A stretch of 51,227 nt of DNA from Natrialba swarupiae (GTDB lineage: Archaea; Halobacteriota; Halobacteria; Halobacteriales; Natrialbaceae). The stretch spans positions 1 to 51,227 of the forward strand of contig NZ_VTAW01000025.1 in the NCBI RefSeq assembly GCF_008245225.1, written 5' to 3'. Below are positions 51,219-51,227 of the stretch, piece by piece; position 1 is the stretch's first letter, and each line of letters starts with the position of its first letter. Below the pieces are notes generated by a model that was not told where the DNA came from, did no database searches, and saw nothing but the letters and a program-made list of their open reading frames with translations. The position numbers and the translations under genes were made by a program.

Positions 51219-51227
51219 TTGGTGACT

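Overview
The window is haloarchaeal DNA. The evidence is acidic proteins, GC-rich backbone genes, AT-rich TATA boxes 25-31 bases ahead of start codons (leaderless transcripts), Tat-type signals, and many families typical of halophilic archaea (PhiH1-repressor-like winged helix, HVO_A0114-type regulator, TumE/DUF6516, CFI-box-CTERM, TnpB/IS1341 elements). It reads as accessory DNA, either a plasmid or a genomic island. I saw no rRNA, tRNA or CRISPR array. Family names come from sequence recognition alone; no database was searched.

Region 1 (1-9.3 kb) is a patchwork. It holds a small DUF7511-like protein, a plasmid-type protein overlapping a CcbP-like calcium-binding protein, a secreted GLUG/CFI-box surface protein, a SWIM zinc-finger protein and an archaeal ATPase with a DUF234-type nuclease-like tail. 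Relics of IS200/IS605-IS1341 (TnpB) elements lie between them.

Region 2 (9.3-25.8 kb) is a surface-glycan or N-glycan locus. It has a sugar epimerase, a nucleotide-sugar dehydrogenase, GT2, DUF354 and GT4 glycosyltransferases, a deacetylase, a formyltransferase, an ATP-grasp ligase, a multi-pass membrane protein, a ParB/Srx-like protein, an asparagine-synthetase-like protein, a flippase and a sugar nucleotidyltransferase. Base composition drops sharply to AT-rich from about 16 kb to 25.8 kb, as in exchangeable glycan islands. Together these genes could make, decorate and flip a lipid-linked glycan carrying amidated, acylated or formylated sugars.

Region 3 (26.3-35.2 kb) is the most unusual part. 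A full-length coiled-coil gene of unknown function (27261-28262) is followed by a 211-base element with GNRA-type hairpins enclosed by inverted repeats. Downstream, four toxin-antitoxin-like pairs (DUF433/DUF5615; HTH/TumE-like; winged helix/PIN; TumE/HVO_A0114) are each followed by a 5'-truncated copy of that coiled-coil gene. Three of the four truncated copies are followed in turn by another copy of the element. The layout resembles a cassette array of toxin-antitoxin units, but no recombinase is visible. A TnpB insertion sequence interrupts the last element copy and lies beside a 5'-truncated second ATPase.

Region 4 (37.9-51.2 kb) is a conjugation-type (type IV secretion) operon: pilin-like membrane protein, sequon-rich surface protein, Tat lipoprotein, VirB6-like protein, VirB3/VirB4 N-terminal protein, VirB4 ATPase and a 1456-residue coupling protein. 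The coupling protein appears to carry a PD-(D/E)XK-like nuclease domain and a D5-primase-type winged helix. A cluster of GTCCAGG repeats and an NrS-1-type primase/polymerase-like protein follow. No classical relaxase is seen in the window.
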